From Balaenoptera acutorostrata (Eukaryota; Chordata; Mammalia; Artiodactyla; Balaenopteridae), in NCBI RefSeq assembly GCF_949987535.1, contig NC_080075.1:57137636-57201635 (forward strand): 64,000 bases of DNA. The letters run 5' to 3'. Below, in pieces: positions 46,417 through 57,986 of this stretch. The stretch's first letter is position 1. Each line of letters starts with the position of its first letter. The notes under the pieces were generated by a model, which saw only the letters and a program-made list of their open reading frames with translations, searched no databases and was not told the DNA's origin. Both the position numbers and the translations under genes were made by a program.

Positions 46417-46799
46417 AAGATAACGTGTGAGATAAAGGAAGCAACACAAAAATCACTCAGTGTGTTTCAAGATCAGAAGTGATATGTTCACCAAAAAAAG
46501 AAGGAGGGAGGCATCACTCGATGAAGCCAGAACAAGTGGCCTTGGTCACTCCATGTCAGGTTTACACCGCACACAACAGGCATATGGAACTAATTATTCC
46601 ACGAGGTGGAGTGAGCTGGACATGTTCAGAAGTTTTGGGGAAATGCATGGCTGACAGATTAACGTTGGGATATTAAAGGAAGATTGGAAATATCTCTAAT
46701 TTTTTCAATGTTATTATCACAGGAGCAAAGTATGCCCTCCACACAGTACTTCTTGGTCATTCTATTAGGGACAAAAACCTAAGTTGAACAATGGCACTA

Positions 46800-47225
46800 T
46801 TAGTAGTAGTAATAGCAGCAGAAGCAACTAATTTTTACTGAGATGCAGGCACTGTATTGTGTGCTTTATTTATGTATGTATGTATGTATGTATTTGGCTG
46901 CACCAGGTCTTAGTTGTGGCATGAGGGATCTTCGCTGCAGCATGTGGGATCTAGTTCCCTAGTTCCCTGACCAGGGATCAAACCCAGGCCCCCTGCATTG
47001 GGAGCACAGAGTCTTAACCACTGGACCACCAGGGAAGCCCCTGTGCTTTATTTATATTATTACATTTAATTCTTACAACATTTCTATGAGGATGGTATCT
47101 CCATTTCATGCATGAGGAAACTGAGGTCTACAGGAGTTAGGTAATTTGCCCAAGTCACTAAGCTAGTAAATGGCAAAGCCAGGATGTGAAGCCAGGCTTT
47201 TGTTTTGCACCTGTAGGCTAAATAG
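46800..47225 (-). repeat. MIR SINE, split by a younger SINE
   Basis: The left part carries TTTTTACTGAGATGCAGGCACTGTATTGTGTGC. The right part carries CATGAGGAAACTGAGGTCTACAGGAG, TTGCCCAAGTCACTAAGCTAGTAAATGGC and GGATGTGAAGCCAGGC. They are adjacent antisense MIR segments separated by the SINE at 46,874-47,041. Confidence 0.8.
46874..47041 (-). mobile_element. Short tRNA-Glu-derived SINE, antisense
   Basis: On the minus strand the head is GGCTTCCCTGGTGGTCCAGTGG at the right end, the B-box position reads GGGTTTGATCC, and the tail at the left is (CATA)n. Perfect 14-bp duplications TGTGCTTTATTTAT flank it at 46,860-46,873 and 47,042-47,055. It inserted in a MIR. Confidence 0.88.
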
Positions 47226-47229
47226 GCAG

Positions 47230-48115
47230 AGGAGTTCAGGCTCTCAGATATTCAAAACAGTACCTTCCAAAGCAAAATTCTACATCGAATGGGAACGAAA
47301 TCATAGAAGATATTTCTTTGTATTACATTGTTACAAATGATGCTTTAAAAATACTAAGAACCACTGATCATTTCAGTTATGATGGTTCTATTTAAAGTAT
47401 TATTTCTATTCCATTTCACCAAAAGTCATATTATTGATAGTCATATAGTCATATTGTCTGTTTGATGACACATCAATAGTAAAATGACTTTTAAATTGTC
47501 TGTTGCTTAACGTGAATATTCAAAACCCAGGTATTAAGTGGAGGGATGTGTGTTCCACAAGGAAAGCTCAGTTTTCAAACAGGCGGGAAATGGATGCTCA
47601 GTAGGTACTTGGTCGCCGCCTCCCACCGGGTGAAAAGTCAAGACTGCAATAAAATCACGTCCAATCCCTGGGTCAGCCGAGTTGGGCTGGGGGATAGCTG
47701 TTCAGACAACCCAAAACATGAATCAATCCTAAATATTTACAAATACATTATAAGTTTTCAGTTATTCTGGCATCCTTAGATAATTCATAAAATTAACTCC
47801 TATCCCCAGAGGACCCAATCAACCTCTGTTAAATGAGGTGCCCTTAGAAATAGGTTGAAGAGAGTAAAATAGCCCTAAATTGAAATACCTCCATGGATAG
47901 CCCTCAACATGGGTAATCTCCATTTGGATTATTGAAGGTTGAGTGACTACAGATGGAAAAACTAAGCTTACATTTGCGTGATCTGCTTTCCCCACATAGT
48001 ATTAACCAACAGGGTGGAGTTAAATAAGGGGCTTTAGGCTATCATTAGTATACAAATATTCAACCACAGAAAACAGGAGCTGGTGTTGAAAGTTACCCTA
48101 CCATACATAACCATA
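47230..48115. other. Unassigned non-coding stretch
   Basis: No gene-like frame or named repeat. Confidence 0.5.
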
Positions 48116-48119
48116 CCAC

Positions 48120-48515
48120 TGCTACCGCTACACTTGTGTAGTGCTTTCTATGTACCAGGCACTATTCTAAGTGCTTTAACGTTTATCAAGTCATTTATTA
48201 TAACCCATTACAATCTTCTGAAGTAAGTACCATTATTATTCCCATTTTATGGATGACGAAACTGAAGCACGGAGATTAAGCAATTTGCCCAGGTCTACCC
48301 AGCTAGAAAGTGGCAGAGTTGTGATTTAAAGCCATGCAGTCTAGGGACTTCCCTGGCAGTCCAGTGGTTAAGACTCCATGCTTCCAATGCAGGGGTCACG
48401 GATTCAATCCCTGGTCAGGGAACTAAGATCCTGCATGTTGCTCGGCCAAAAAAATAAAATAAAGCGCCAGCATCTGTTCTCTTAACCCACTACGCTAAAC
48501 TGTCCATAAGAACTG
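48120..48515 (-). repeat. MIR SINE, split by a younger SINE
   Basis: GTGCTTTCTATGTACCAGGCACTATTCTAAGTGCTTTAACG, TATGGATGACGAAACTGAAGCACGG and TTTGCCCAGGTCTACCCAGCTAGAAAGTGGC are well-kept antisense MIR blocks. The MIR's outer end (TGTTCTCTTAACCCACTACGCTAAACTG) follows the SINE at 48,344-48,463. Confidence 0.85.
48344..48463 (+). mobile_element. Short tRNA-Glu-derived SINE
   Basis: GGGACTTCCCTGGCAGTCCAGTGG head, GATTCAATCCC at the B-box position, GGGAACTAAGATCCTGCATG and a short A-rich (AAAAT) tail. I see no clear target-site duplication. It sits in the outer part of a MIR. Confidence 0.82.
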
Positions 48516-48519
48516 AATA

Positions 48520-51500
48520 AAAATCCCTGGGAAATCTGAAGGATGATATTGCTGTTTGTGTAACAGGCAAACCATAATCTATCCACTACCTTAATCAAAA
48601 CACACTGGAAGTTCAGATGAGCAAAATAAACTAATAGCTTCCCCACCAACTAGTCATTTCAGTCAGCCTGACCTGAATTAGCTTTGTTAATATTCCAAGT
48701 TGGCTTTGGGAATATTACCCAGTCTATCTAGTCTTGATTGGAGTATTTCTTGAATATCAAAGGATAAGTCTTGGTTGGTTTTCTTGTGTCTTGCTGCCTC
48801 CGTGTCAAAAACCCAAAGGAAATAAATGTAATTCAGGATATAATGAAAAGATCAAACCTGCCATGAAACAAACCATTTGGGGAGCTAATTTGGCAGTTCA
48901 GACAACCCAAATCTCCACCATTTGGGGACTTGGTCTTGCTAGTGACTACAAATGTGTTCTTTCTACCCCTCTGCCAGCTAAGAAAGCAAAACTGGCTGTC
49001 CAAGGCTTCTGCCACTGACCACATGTGCTGGAGTGGGCAAAGGTCAGGGAATGGCAGAGGTGATTAATCACACAATATTGGGAGGGTATCTCCTATTTGT
49101 CTACTTTTCTTCTGGACCAAAAAACATTTCTCCTGGGAGGACCTACACAGCTGACACACAGACAGTCAGGCTGCCTAAGATCCCATGCCATTTTTTTATA
49201 AGAGAAAAAAATCACAAATTATATTGCACCCTACAATTTTATTTTAGAGGAGAATTTCCTTTCCCTTAAGAGGTCTTGGCTCCATGTGAAAGATAATATA
49301 CGTTCTATCTGTGACGAACTAGAAGAAACGCACAGTGTTTTGCCTTGGATTCTCATTAGGAAAGCTTTCATTTGAAGCAGATGGCAGAATTTTTGGCTTC
49401 TCATGACACAATGAAGTAACTTTAGTTTCTTTCCTCCTGTTTTTAACCTGGAATAATGACTGCAATAGGAGAAAGACAGTCTTTTAGATTTCATGGGGGA
49501 GTTCTGTGGATTCTCCTCAAATCTTGGGACAAAACACCTTATCTCAAATAGAAATTGAACAATATTGACTGATAGCCTGACTTTCCTAACACTGCCTTGA
49601 ATCTGAAACAGAAGAGAAATATCTGTCAAAAGACACAGTTTCTGCCTTCCAGGAGGTGAAACCATAATTGAAAAGAAAGTAGATACAGTTTCACACACAA
49701 ACACATAAATACATATATAAATTTGAGAACACTTTAATATGGTGGCTTCTCAAAAACAATAGAAACTCTGTAAATAAATGGGAGACTTAGTATTATTTTA
49801 AATAACCCCTGTCGTTCTGGGTATAGGAGTGCTAGTAGGCATCTGTTAAGTCAAATCTGACGTAGGAAGAGGTCTACTTTTGCTAAAACACTAAAGTAAA
49901 GAGGTTATTGGATAGCTCAGAAAAAGAATTAAACAGCTTATATATATTTTAAAATTGTAAAAGGGAATCTTGCTATTTTAGGCTGAAGTTAATATGTGTG
50001 GAGAGGGTAGAGAAAAGACTAGTTTCCTAATGAAAATGGAGACCTGAATAATATTTCTTTAAAACTAAACTAACATTGGGAAAATCCTAATTTAAAAAAA
50101 AAAGGATAATAAAAAACCAAAAAGCATTCAGTGAAAAAAAAAAATTCTCCTGACAGACTAATGAGGACTTTAATATGATAATCTGGTGTTTATCTGCGCT
50201 TTGCTTGTGCAATTGCAGTTTTCTCAGCTATTATGCAAGAGCTGTAAAATGAATACCTAATTGACTCCTGGAGAAAAGTATTACTACTGAAATGACTTAA
50301 GCAAACACATTCCGAACTAACAAAGTATTTTAAAATGATTTGAACTGAAAAATGAATGACAGCTAAATGACTGCCATTAACCATCCTACAGGTGCCCCCG
50401 GCCATGGCTCATTTTGTTTTTATCAAACACCCACTAGCCGTAGGCCAGCTTCAGCTGCAGTATGTCAAATACTTTGGTAACTTGAATTTTTCCCTCTCAC
50501 CTGCCAAAATTGCCCGTGAACTTGCAGTACTACTCTATCTACTGCTAGGTGAACTCAAAACAGAGAATGTCCTCAGCTTCCGTTTCTAGAGAGATGTAAT
50601 GTGCTTCAGTTGTTTGAAATAGGGTAAGTAAAATGGAACAAGAGGTAGGCACATTGGCCTCAACAATTATTTAGGCAGGAGACAAAATCAAAGCTGGAGA
50701 AGAGCTGGAAAAGGCAACTGAAGTCTCTCCTACTTGACATTAATAAGTTTTCTGGACGTGGATCTCCAATTCGTAGAATTTTATGTATCTTTTCTCTTAA
50801 ACTACATAGGAAGTGTATATAGAAAGATATAGTCAGTACATTCTCATATAATTTTAGGAAGAACTTCTTTTATTCTATGAGATAGTATTTTTTAAAACCA
50901 TAAATAGTAGTGTTGAGAGTTTGGAAATAGGGAACAGAAATGTTCCAGCCAGAAAATAAATCTGGAGCACGCTGACTACTTGCAAACCATCTTTCTTTCA
51001 GCCTTTTCGTGTCCCACTCCAGTCAGGTTCTCTGCCCCACCTAGGCAGCTGCCTCCGTGGTTGCAGAGACTCTGTGGAGCCGAAGCAGGCCACCTCTTCA
51101 GACATTCAGCTTTCCTTGGGGCTGTTTGTTTGCATCCATTCTCCAAGCTCTTGCAGACTTCCTGGGTCCTAACTCTGGTAATTCTGTTTTTCTGGCTTAG
51201 AGGCACCTGGTCCTAATTCTGGTAACTCTGTCCTCCTGGTTACTATCCTTTCAACCATGTGGCTTCTCATTCTGCCTGCCGTCTTCAGCTGCTCTGACTT
51301 AGGCTTGCCTACTAGCCTGTACTACTATTTCTGGGACCTCCAATACTACTCAGTTTTGTTTCCAAGGTCCAGCTTCTTATCTAGTATGCCGAGCCTTTAT
51401 TTCTGCACTTCTGGACATAATACAGGTGCATCCGAAAGTAATTTGCCAAAGTGTAAAGTGATGACTTGCATGTAACAAAGTCAGTTCCACTGCAGGGAAT

Positions 51501-52080
51501 GCCAGCTCCACACTGGATATTCTACTGCTTTAAGTCACTTGGCCAGTCTAGTGTATTGCATCTTAATAATACAACAAATGACCACAGTAGGTTAGAATCC
51601 TAACCTCTTCTAAGGAGCAGCCCCAGCTATATAATACTGGGATTGGAAGGAATCATATTAGTTCAGCTTCTTCTCTGCTTTTAAAAGCATTATTCAGCAT
51701 GACTAGAATAAAAGTCATGTTTGGAATCTTTATAAAGCAGAATTCTGATCAGTTTCATTTCCTGAATGAGAATCTAGAAAGCTTCCCATTGCCTACTGAG
51801 CTACAAAGTGAGGGGTGTGAGCCTGGGATGTGCAAGATGAAGCATGGAATACAGGAAGAGAACACTGGAATATCTATGTTTATTTACATTATCCTGTTAC
51901 ATTTCTTTTTTTGTATATTTTTATAGAATATATAATATGCCGATATAGCAGTGCACATATAGTTTATTAATAAATGAATATACATATGCTGGGGTAAATA
52001 TGCAAAAAAATTTATGGGTGTAATCAAAAATGTTTGGAGGACAGTGGCTTTTAGGACAATGACTACCCCTTAGAGCAGCA
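48520..52080. other. 3.6 kb repeat-poor block, no gene seen
   Basis: No named repeat. Frames up to 157 codons occur on the minus strand (49,231-49,704). That frame has no recognisable domain, no supported splice context and no known homologue that I can recall, so I do not call it a gene. The stretch 50,980-51,480 is GC-richer and contains the short duplication listed separately. Confidence 0.45.
51161..51245 (+). repeat. Short tandem duplication, unit about 44 bases
   Basis: CCTGGGTCCTAACTCTGGTA plus ATTCTG (51,161-51,186) recurs as CCTGGTCCTAATTCTGGTA plus ACTCTG (51,206-51,230). Each is followed by a CTGG-containing stretch. The copies differ by a few substitutions and one base in length. 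Confidence 0.8.
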
Positions 52081-52084
52081 TTTA

Positions 52085-52300
52085 AGGTACCTCACAATAT
52101 GCCTTCAACCTGCCTTTTCTGCTACCTCACTCACAAATATTACCCTGATCGGGGCACCCTATACTCCATTCACACTGAAGTACTGGACTGGAAGTTCTAT
52201 GACGGCAGGAATCATGAACATCTCACTCACACTTTGGATACCCAACCCTTAGCACATTGCACAGCATCTACTAGACACTGAAGATATATTTACTAAATGA
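52085..52300 (+). repeat. LINE-2 3' end, first of two
   Basis: CTCACTCACAAATATTACCCTG, GAAGTTCTATGACGGCAGGAATCATG, CAACCCTTAGCACATTGCACAGCATCTACTAGACACT and TTTACTAAATGAATGA are L2 3' landmarks in order. Confidence 0.6.
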
Positions 52301-52329
52301 ATGATCAGTTAATAAAACAAGCTTTGTAA

Positions 52330-52615
52330 GCACATTGTGCTATTTCATATCTCTGTACCTTTCCACTTATTGTGCTGTTTGGAATGTCCTTTCTTTCAGC
52401 CTCAACCTGGGGAACACCTATAAAACTAGATTTCTTCATCAGTGCCTCTACCCCTACCATATAGTTACTTATGTCCTCTTTTGGGCTCCCATACATCTTT
52501 CTAATTATTTATAATACATGTTTGTCTTCTTTGATATCTCTCTGTATCCTCAGGTCCTGGCATGGTACTTAGCACATTGCAGGTGCTTAATAAACACTGT
52601 GGGATGATGTATAAG
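52330..52615 (+). repeat. LINE-2 3' end, second of two
   Basis: TTATTGTGCTGTTTGGAATGTCCTTTC, TTTGATATCTCTCTGTATCCTCAGGTCCTGGCATGGTACTTAGCACATTGCAGGTGCTTAATAAACACTG. It is a better match to L2 than its left neighbour and directly follows it, so two L2 insertions or a local duplication lie side by side. Confidence 0.72.
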
Positions 52616-53249
52616 TGAATTTCTAAACAATTATTAATCTTTAAAAGGCATTAGAATGTTTCTGCTTCTAATGATGATCAAAAACAGTACAAGACTTGAC
52701 CCCCCAACGGTAAACAACTGGACTAAATATATGAAACCACTGCTTTCAGCTACTAGACAACAGGTAGCACAGGACTGTGATCTCCAGGAGAAGGGAGAAA
52801 AATGCAGTGAGTCTTAAGATCACTCCAAGCAGAACATGGACGACTTGATGAGTTGAGGAGGTAGAGATGGAATTAGGGGAGGCTAAGGTGGCTGGAATTT
52901 GCAGGAGAGAATAGCAGAGAGGACAGAGCAATGCAAAAGCAGAGATTCAGAAATTTGTATAGGGTCCCTCTTGAATCTTTGCCTGAGCATTAAGCTGTGA
53001 TTCCATAGAGTGACTCCGTGAGGCTGCGCAAAGAATGTCAGGCTGCAAGATGTCCCAGTTCCATCTAGGCATAGTGGAGAGATATCACTGAATACTGGAG
53101 GCATTCAGTGAAAATGCCAAAACATAAGACAGTAGTAGGGCTTAACTAGCCATAAAGTAAAGGCTACTCTAGACGTGCCCAACAAAGCTTAAAAACAAAA
53201 ACAAGCCTTGAAAGCATCAAGCTCATCCATAAGCAACTGAACTGAATCT

Positions 53250-54610
53250 ACTAAGAGAAAACAAAATTCAGACCTTCAACAATGTAATGTTCACAACATT
53301 GAAACAGACCCAGAAATGACAAAGTAATAGATTTAGCAGAACAAGAAGTCATAAAAAGATATTACAAACATATTTAAGGATTAAAGGAAAACATAAAAAT
53401 AATGAGAGAAATGGAAACTATCAATATAAAAAAGGAACCAAATAAACTTTTAGAGCCAAAAACATACTACATTTGAGATTTTAAAAATTCACTAAATGGA
53501 GCTTAACATCAGATTAGTCAACGGCTGAAAAGGTTGGTAATAGTGATTAAAAACTCACCAAACTGAAGGAAAGAGAGAAAAAAGGATGAAAAAAATTGAA
53601 CAAAGCTTTGGTGATGTGTGGGACAATATCAATTAGTCTAACATACACATAATTGAAGCCCCAAAAAGGACTGGGGAGAGAAATGGGTGAGAAATATGTT
53701 CCAAGAAATAAGTCCCAAATTTGATGAAAATTTTAAACCAAAACATATATGAGGCCAGCAAACCCCAAGCAGGATAATTACAAAGAAAGTCATATTAAGG
53801 CACATGATAGTCAAATTACTGAAAACCAGTAATAAAGAGAAAAATCTTTTTTTTACACTTAAAAAAATTTTTTAATTGCAATATAGTTGATTCACAATGT
53901 TGTGTTAGTTTCAGGTGTACAGCAAAGTGATTCAGTTATATATATGTTCTTTTTTAGATTCTTTTCCATTATAGGTTACTACAAGATATTGCATATAGTT
54001 CCCTGTGCTATACAGTAGGTCCTTGTTGGTTATCTATTTTATATATAATAGTGTGTATATTTTAATCCCAAACTCCTAATTTATCCTTCCCCCTCCCTTT
54101 CCCCTTCGGTAACCATAAGGTGCTTTTCTATGTCTATGAGTCTATTTGTTTTGTAAATAAGTAAGAGGAAATCTTAAAATCAGCACTTCCCCTCCAAAAA
54201 GACATAGTATATTCAGAAGGACAAAGATAAGAATTACCACCAACTTCTCATTAGAAATAATACAATCCAGGGAACAATGAAATGACCTCCTTAAAATGCT
54301 AAAGAAAAAGGCTATCAAACTAAAAGTCTTTATCCAGAGAAAAATATTAAAGAAAAAAATACCATTAACCTAAAATTCTATGTCCAGTGAAAAGAAACTT
54401 CAATAATGAAGGAAAAAATAAAGCCTTTTCCTGACAAATGAAAGATGACAGAAGTGATTGCCAGCCAACCCACATAATAAGAAATGATTAAAGAAGGTCT
54501 TCAAGTGAAAGGAAATTATATTACATAGAAACTCAGATCTATATAAGTGAATGAAGAGCACTGGAAATGGTAAGTATATGGGTAAGTATAAACATTTTTC
54601 TTGTTTTTAA
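53250..54610 (+). pseudogene. Old LINE-1 ORF1 relic
   Basis: The sequence reads as a decayed L1 ORF1. It contains the GTGATGTGTGGGACAATATCAA block (the DLWDNIK-type region), AAGTCCCAAATTTGATGAAAA, CCCCAAGCAGGATAATTACAAAGAAAG and, beyond the antisense insertion at 53,849-54,163, the downstream part with CATTAGAAATAATACAATCCAGGG. Frames are broken many times, and no protein can be made. ORF1 of L1 encodes the trimeric RNA-binding protein that coats the element's own RNA. Confidence 0.7.
53849..54163 (-). mobile_element. LINE-1 3' UTR insertion, antisense
   Basis: Antisense cetartiodactyl-type L1 3' end: TTGCAATATAGTTGATTCACAATGTTGTGTTAGTTTCAGGTGTACAGC, then TTCCATTATAGGTTACTACAAGATATTG, GTTCCCTGTGCTATACAGTAGG and TAACCATAAGGTGC. 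The duplications AGAGAAAAATCTT (53,836-53,848) and AGAGGAAATCTT (54,164-54,175) differ by a base or two. It inserted in the old ORF1. Confidence 0.82.
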
Positions 54611-54633
54611 GTTACTTTGAAAGATAACTGTTT

Positions 54634-54738
54634 CTGTTCTTTTCCACGGAAATCTTTAGTAAAAGGCAAAAGATTTATACAGCAGAAACTAACACAACAT
54701 TGTAAAGCAACCACACTCCAATAAAAATTAATTAAAAA
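54634..54738 (+). mobile_element. Very short (105 bp) LINE-1 insertion
   Basis: The right half is the L1 3' tip (CAGCAGAAACTAACACAACATTGTAAAGCAACCACACTCCAATAAAAATTAATT plus A-run). Perfect 14-base duplications AAAGATAACTGTTT at 54,620-54,633 and 54,739-54,752 show that this is a complete, severely 5'-truncated insertion event. Confidence 0.85.
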
Positions 54739-55084
54739 AAAGATAACTGTTTAAAGCAAAAATAATAATAATGTATTGTGAGGTTTATGACACATGCAAG
54801 TAAAATGTACAATACCAATAGCATATAGGACAGTAGAAAGAGTGGAAGTACATTTTTGAAGGTTCTAACATTATATGCAAAGTAGTATAAGACTATGTGA
54901 AGGTAGATATCAGTTAAAGTTATACAGTTTAAACCTTAGAGCAAACACTAACTTTAAACAGAGTTTAGTCACTAAGCCAATAGTAGAGAAAATGGAATAC
55001 TAAAAGATAATTACTACAAAAGAAGACAGGAAAAAAAAGGACCAAATGCGACAAGCAGAAAACAAATAGCAAGTTGTAAACTTA

Positions 55085-57147
55085 AGCACAACCATATTGA
55101 CAATTAAATTCAGTCCAATTAAAAGCAAAATTTGTCGGTGGGTTCAAAATCCAAGATCCAACTGTATGTCTGTCCATAAGAAATGTACACAAAATATGAA
55201 TTGGTAGATAGGTTAAACATAAAGGCTGGAAAAAGATACACCATACAAACACTAATCATGAGAAAATTAGAGTAGCTATATTAACATCATACAAAGTAGA
55301 CTTCACACAAGGAATATTACCAAGAAAAAGAGGGACATTTCATAAGTATAAAGGGATTGATTCATCAAAAAAGACATAACAATCATTAATATGTATGCAA
55401 CAAATATAAGAGCTTCAAAATACATGAAGGAAGAATGACAGAAATGAAAAGAAAAATAGACAAATATGTAATTATAATAGGAGATTTTACAACTCCTCTT
55501 TCAGTAATTGATAGAACAAGTAGGCAGAAAATTAGTAAGGATGTAAAAGAGAAGAATAATACTATCAACCTACTTGATTTAACTGACATTTACAGAACAA
55601 TACATCAAACAATGGCAAAATACATTTTTCTTTCAAGTTCACATGGAACATTCACCAATAGAAACCATATGAACGACCATAAAACAAGTCTCCATGAATT
55701 TAAAAGAATGAATTATCCAGAATCCATTCTCTAACCAAATTAAAATTAAGTTAGAAATGGTTAACATAAAGATGTCTTGAAAATTAAACACCACACGGCT
55801 AAATAATCCATAGGTCAAAGAATAAATCACAAGAAAAATTAAAAATATTTTGAACTGAATAATTAAAATATAACACATCAAAATTTGTTGCATATATAGT
55901 ACTTAGGAGGAAAATTTGCAGCTTTCAATGCTTACATTAGAAAAAAAAAGAAAGGTTTAAAATCAATGACTTAAGCTTTCACTTTTGGAAGCTAGAAAAG
56001 GAAGAGCACATTAAAACTGAAGTAATTAGAAATAAGGAAATAAAAAAGATAAAAGTAGAAAGCAATGAAATAGAAAAGAGATAGACAATAGAGAAAATCA
56101 ATGAAATCAAAAGCCAGTTCTTTGAAAAGATCAATAAAATTGATAAACCTCTAGATGGACTGACTGCTCAAGAAGAAACAAAAGAAAGAAATGAAATACA
56201 AATGTTGGGAATGAAAAAGGAGACATAGCTTCAGTTCTTATAGACATTAAAAGTGTAATAAGGGAATATTATAAATAAGGAAATTTGGAAAAAAACCCAT
56301 GAAATGGAAAAATTCCTTGAAAGACACAATTGTCAAAACTGACACAAGAAGAAATAAAAAATCTGAAGCCCCTTGTCTATTTAATTGAATCTGCAAATAA
56401 AAACTTTTCCGCAAAGAATACTCTAGGCCAGATGACTTCACTGGCTAATTTTATCAAGCATTTAGGGAAGAATTACTATCAATCTTATACAAATTCTTTC
56501 AGAAAGAGAGAAGAGGAAAGGACACTTGCCAATTTATTTTATGAGTCTAGCAATACGCCAATACCAAAACCAGACAAAGAAACTACAATAAAACTTCAAG
56601 AAAAATATAAACCATTATGAGTACTGTGAACATAGATGACATAATCCTTAGCAAAATAATAGCAAATCAAATTCAGTAATATCTAAAAATGATACTATCT
56701 TATGACAAAATGGGGTTTATCTCAGGAATAAAAGGTTGGACTAACATTAGAAAATCAAATGTAATTTACCATATTAACAAAACAAGAAAAGCTATATAAT
56801 TGTCTCAAAAAATACAGGAAAGTGGTTTGACACAATTCAACACACATTCATGACAAAATTTCGCAACAAACTAGAAATAGAAGAATACTTCCTCTTTTGA
56901 TAAAGGGCATCTACAAAAACCCCTATACTTAATATCATAGTTAATGGTGAGGCTAAATGCTTTCCCCTAAGATCAGAAACAAGACAAAGATATCCACTTT
57001 CAACACTTCTATTAAGTGTTGCACTAGAGGTCCTGGCCAGCACAATAAAGCAAGAAAAAGAAACCAAGGCATACAAACTAAAAACTATGAAGTAAAACTG
57101 TCTCTATTCATAGAAGATAAAATCCTGTAAATTTAAAAATCCTATGA
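55085..57147 (+). pseudogene. Old LINE-1 ORF2 relic, 5' part
   Basis: Decayed endonuclease and reverse-transcriptase coding sequence. Short open stretches still show L1 ORF2 character: an IIIGDFTTPLSVIDR segment (55,435-55,734), where the usual asparagine of the GDFN motif is threonine, and an RT segment around 56,690-56,800 (DKMGFISGIKG). The copy stops at 57,147, about 15 codons past its own active-site region, because the younger L1 inserted there. It continues at 63,013. Confidence 0.75.
57133..57147 (+). repeat. Left target-site duplication of the younger LINE-1
   Basis: TTAAAAATCCTATGA here matches TTAAAAAATAATCCTATGA at 63,013-63,031, apart from a few extra A/T bases. It marks the insertion point in the old L1 ORF2 and has the T/A-rich start typical of L1 endonuclease targets. 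Confidence 0.7.
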
Positions 57148-57986
57148 GACATGCTCTCACTCCCTCTTGCGAGAGCACCAGAATCACAACTAACTGCTGA
57201 ACAATCATCCACAGGAAGACACTGGAACTCAGGAAAAAAGATACCCCACATCCAAAAACAAAGGAGAAGCCACAATGAGATGGTAGGAGGGGCGCAATCA
57301 CAGTAAAATCAAATCCCATAACTGCTGGGTGGGTGACTCACAAACTGGAGAACACTCACACCACAGAAGTCCACCCACTGGAATGAATGTTCTGAGCCCC
57401 ACGTCAGGCTTCCCAACCTGGGGGTCTGGCAACGGGAGGACGAATTCCTAGATAATCAGACTTTGAAGGCTAGTGGGATTTGATTACAGGACTTCGACAG
57501 GACTGGGGGAAACAGAGACTCCACTCTTGGAGGGCACACAAAGTAGTGTGCACATCAGAACCCAGGGGAAGGAGCAGTGACCCCATAGGAGACTGAACCA
57601 GACCTACCTGCTAGTGTTGGAGGGTCTCCTGCAGAGGCGGGGGGTGGCTGTGTCTCACAGTGAGGACAAGGACACTGGCAGCAGAAGTTCTGGGAAGTAC
57701 TCCTTGGCGTGAGCCCTCCCAGAGTCCACCATTAGCCCCAACAAAGAGCCTGGGTAGGCTCCAGTGTTGGGTTGCCTCAGGCCAAACAATCAACAGGGAG
57801 GGAACCCAGCCCCACCCATCAGCAGACAAGCAGATTACAGTTTTACTGAGCTCTGCCCACCAGAGCAACAGCCAGCTCTACCCACCACCATTACCTCCCA
57901 CCAGGAAACTTGCATAAGCCTCTTAGATAGCCTCATCCACCAGAGGGCAGACAGCAGAAGCAAGAAGAACTACAATCCTGCAGCCT
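57148..57986 (+). promoter_or_regulatory. LINE-1 5' UTR with presumed internal promoter
   Basis: This 839-base leader is GC-richer than the rest of the element and is non-coding. By analogy with other L1s it should carry the internal RNA polymerase II promoter that lets a new copy be transcribed. No specific factor site is claimed. It contains a G-run AGGCGGGGGG near 57,634. The 85-codon minus-strand frame at 57,611-57,868 has no known function. Confidence 0.6.

Larger units (their letters stand above)
52690..57147 (+). mobile_element. Old LINE-1, left part, interrupted
   Basis: One ancient L1 in sense orientation. A 5' UTR-like region (52,690 to about 53,240) is followed by decayed ORF1 and ORF2 sequence up to 57,147. 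The element resumes at 63,013 after the younger L1. Two shorter L1 insertions lie inside it (53,849-54,163 minus strand and 54,634-54,738 plus strand). Stops and indels are dense throughout, so it is much older than its passenger. Confidence 0.8.

Noticed and set aside
6729..48463. tRNA genes suggested by A- and B-box motifs
   Set aside because: The boxes belong to the heads of tRNA-derived SINEs. None folds into a complete cloverleaf with an intact acceptor stem, and all are followed by SINE bodies and tails.
49231..49704. 157-codon minus-strand open frame
   Set aside because: No recognisable motif, no supported splice sites and no promoter context. The length is not exceptional for chance frames in 64 kb on both strands.
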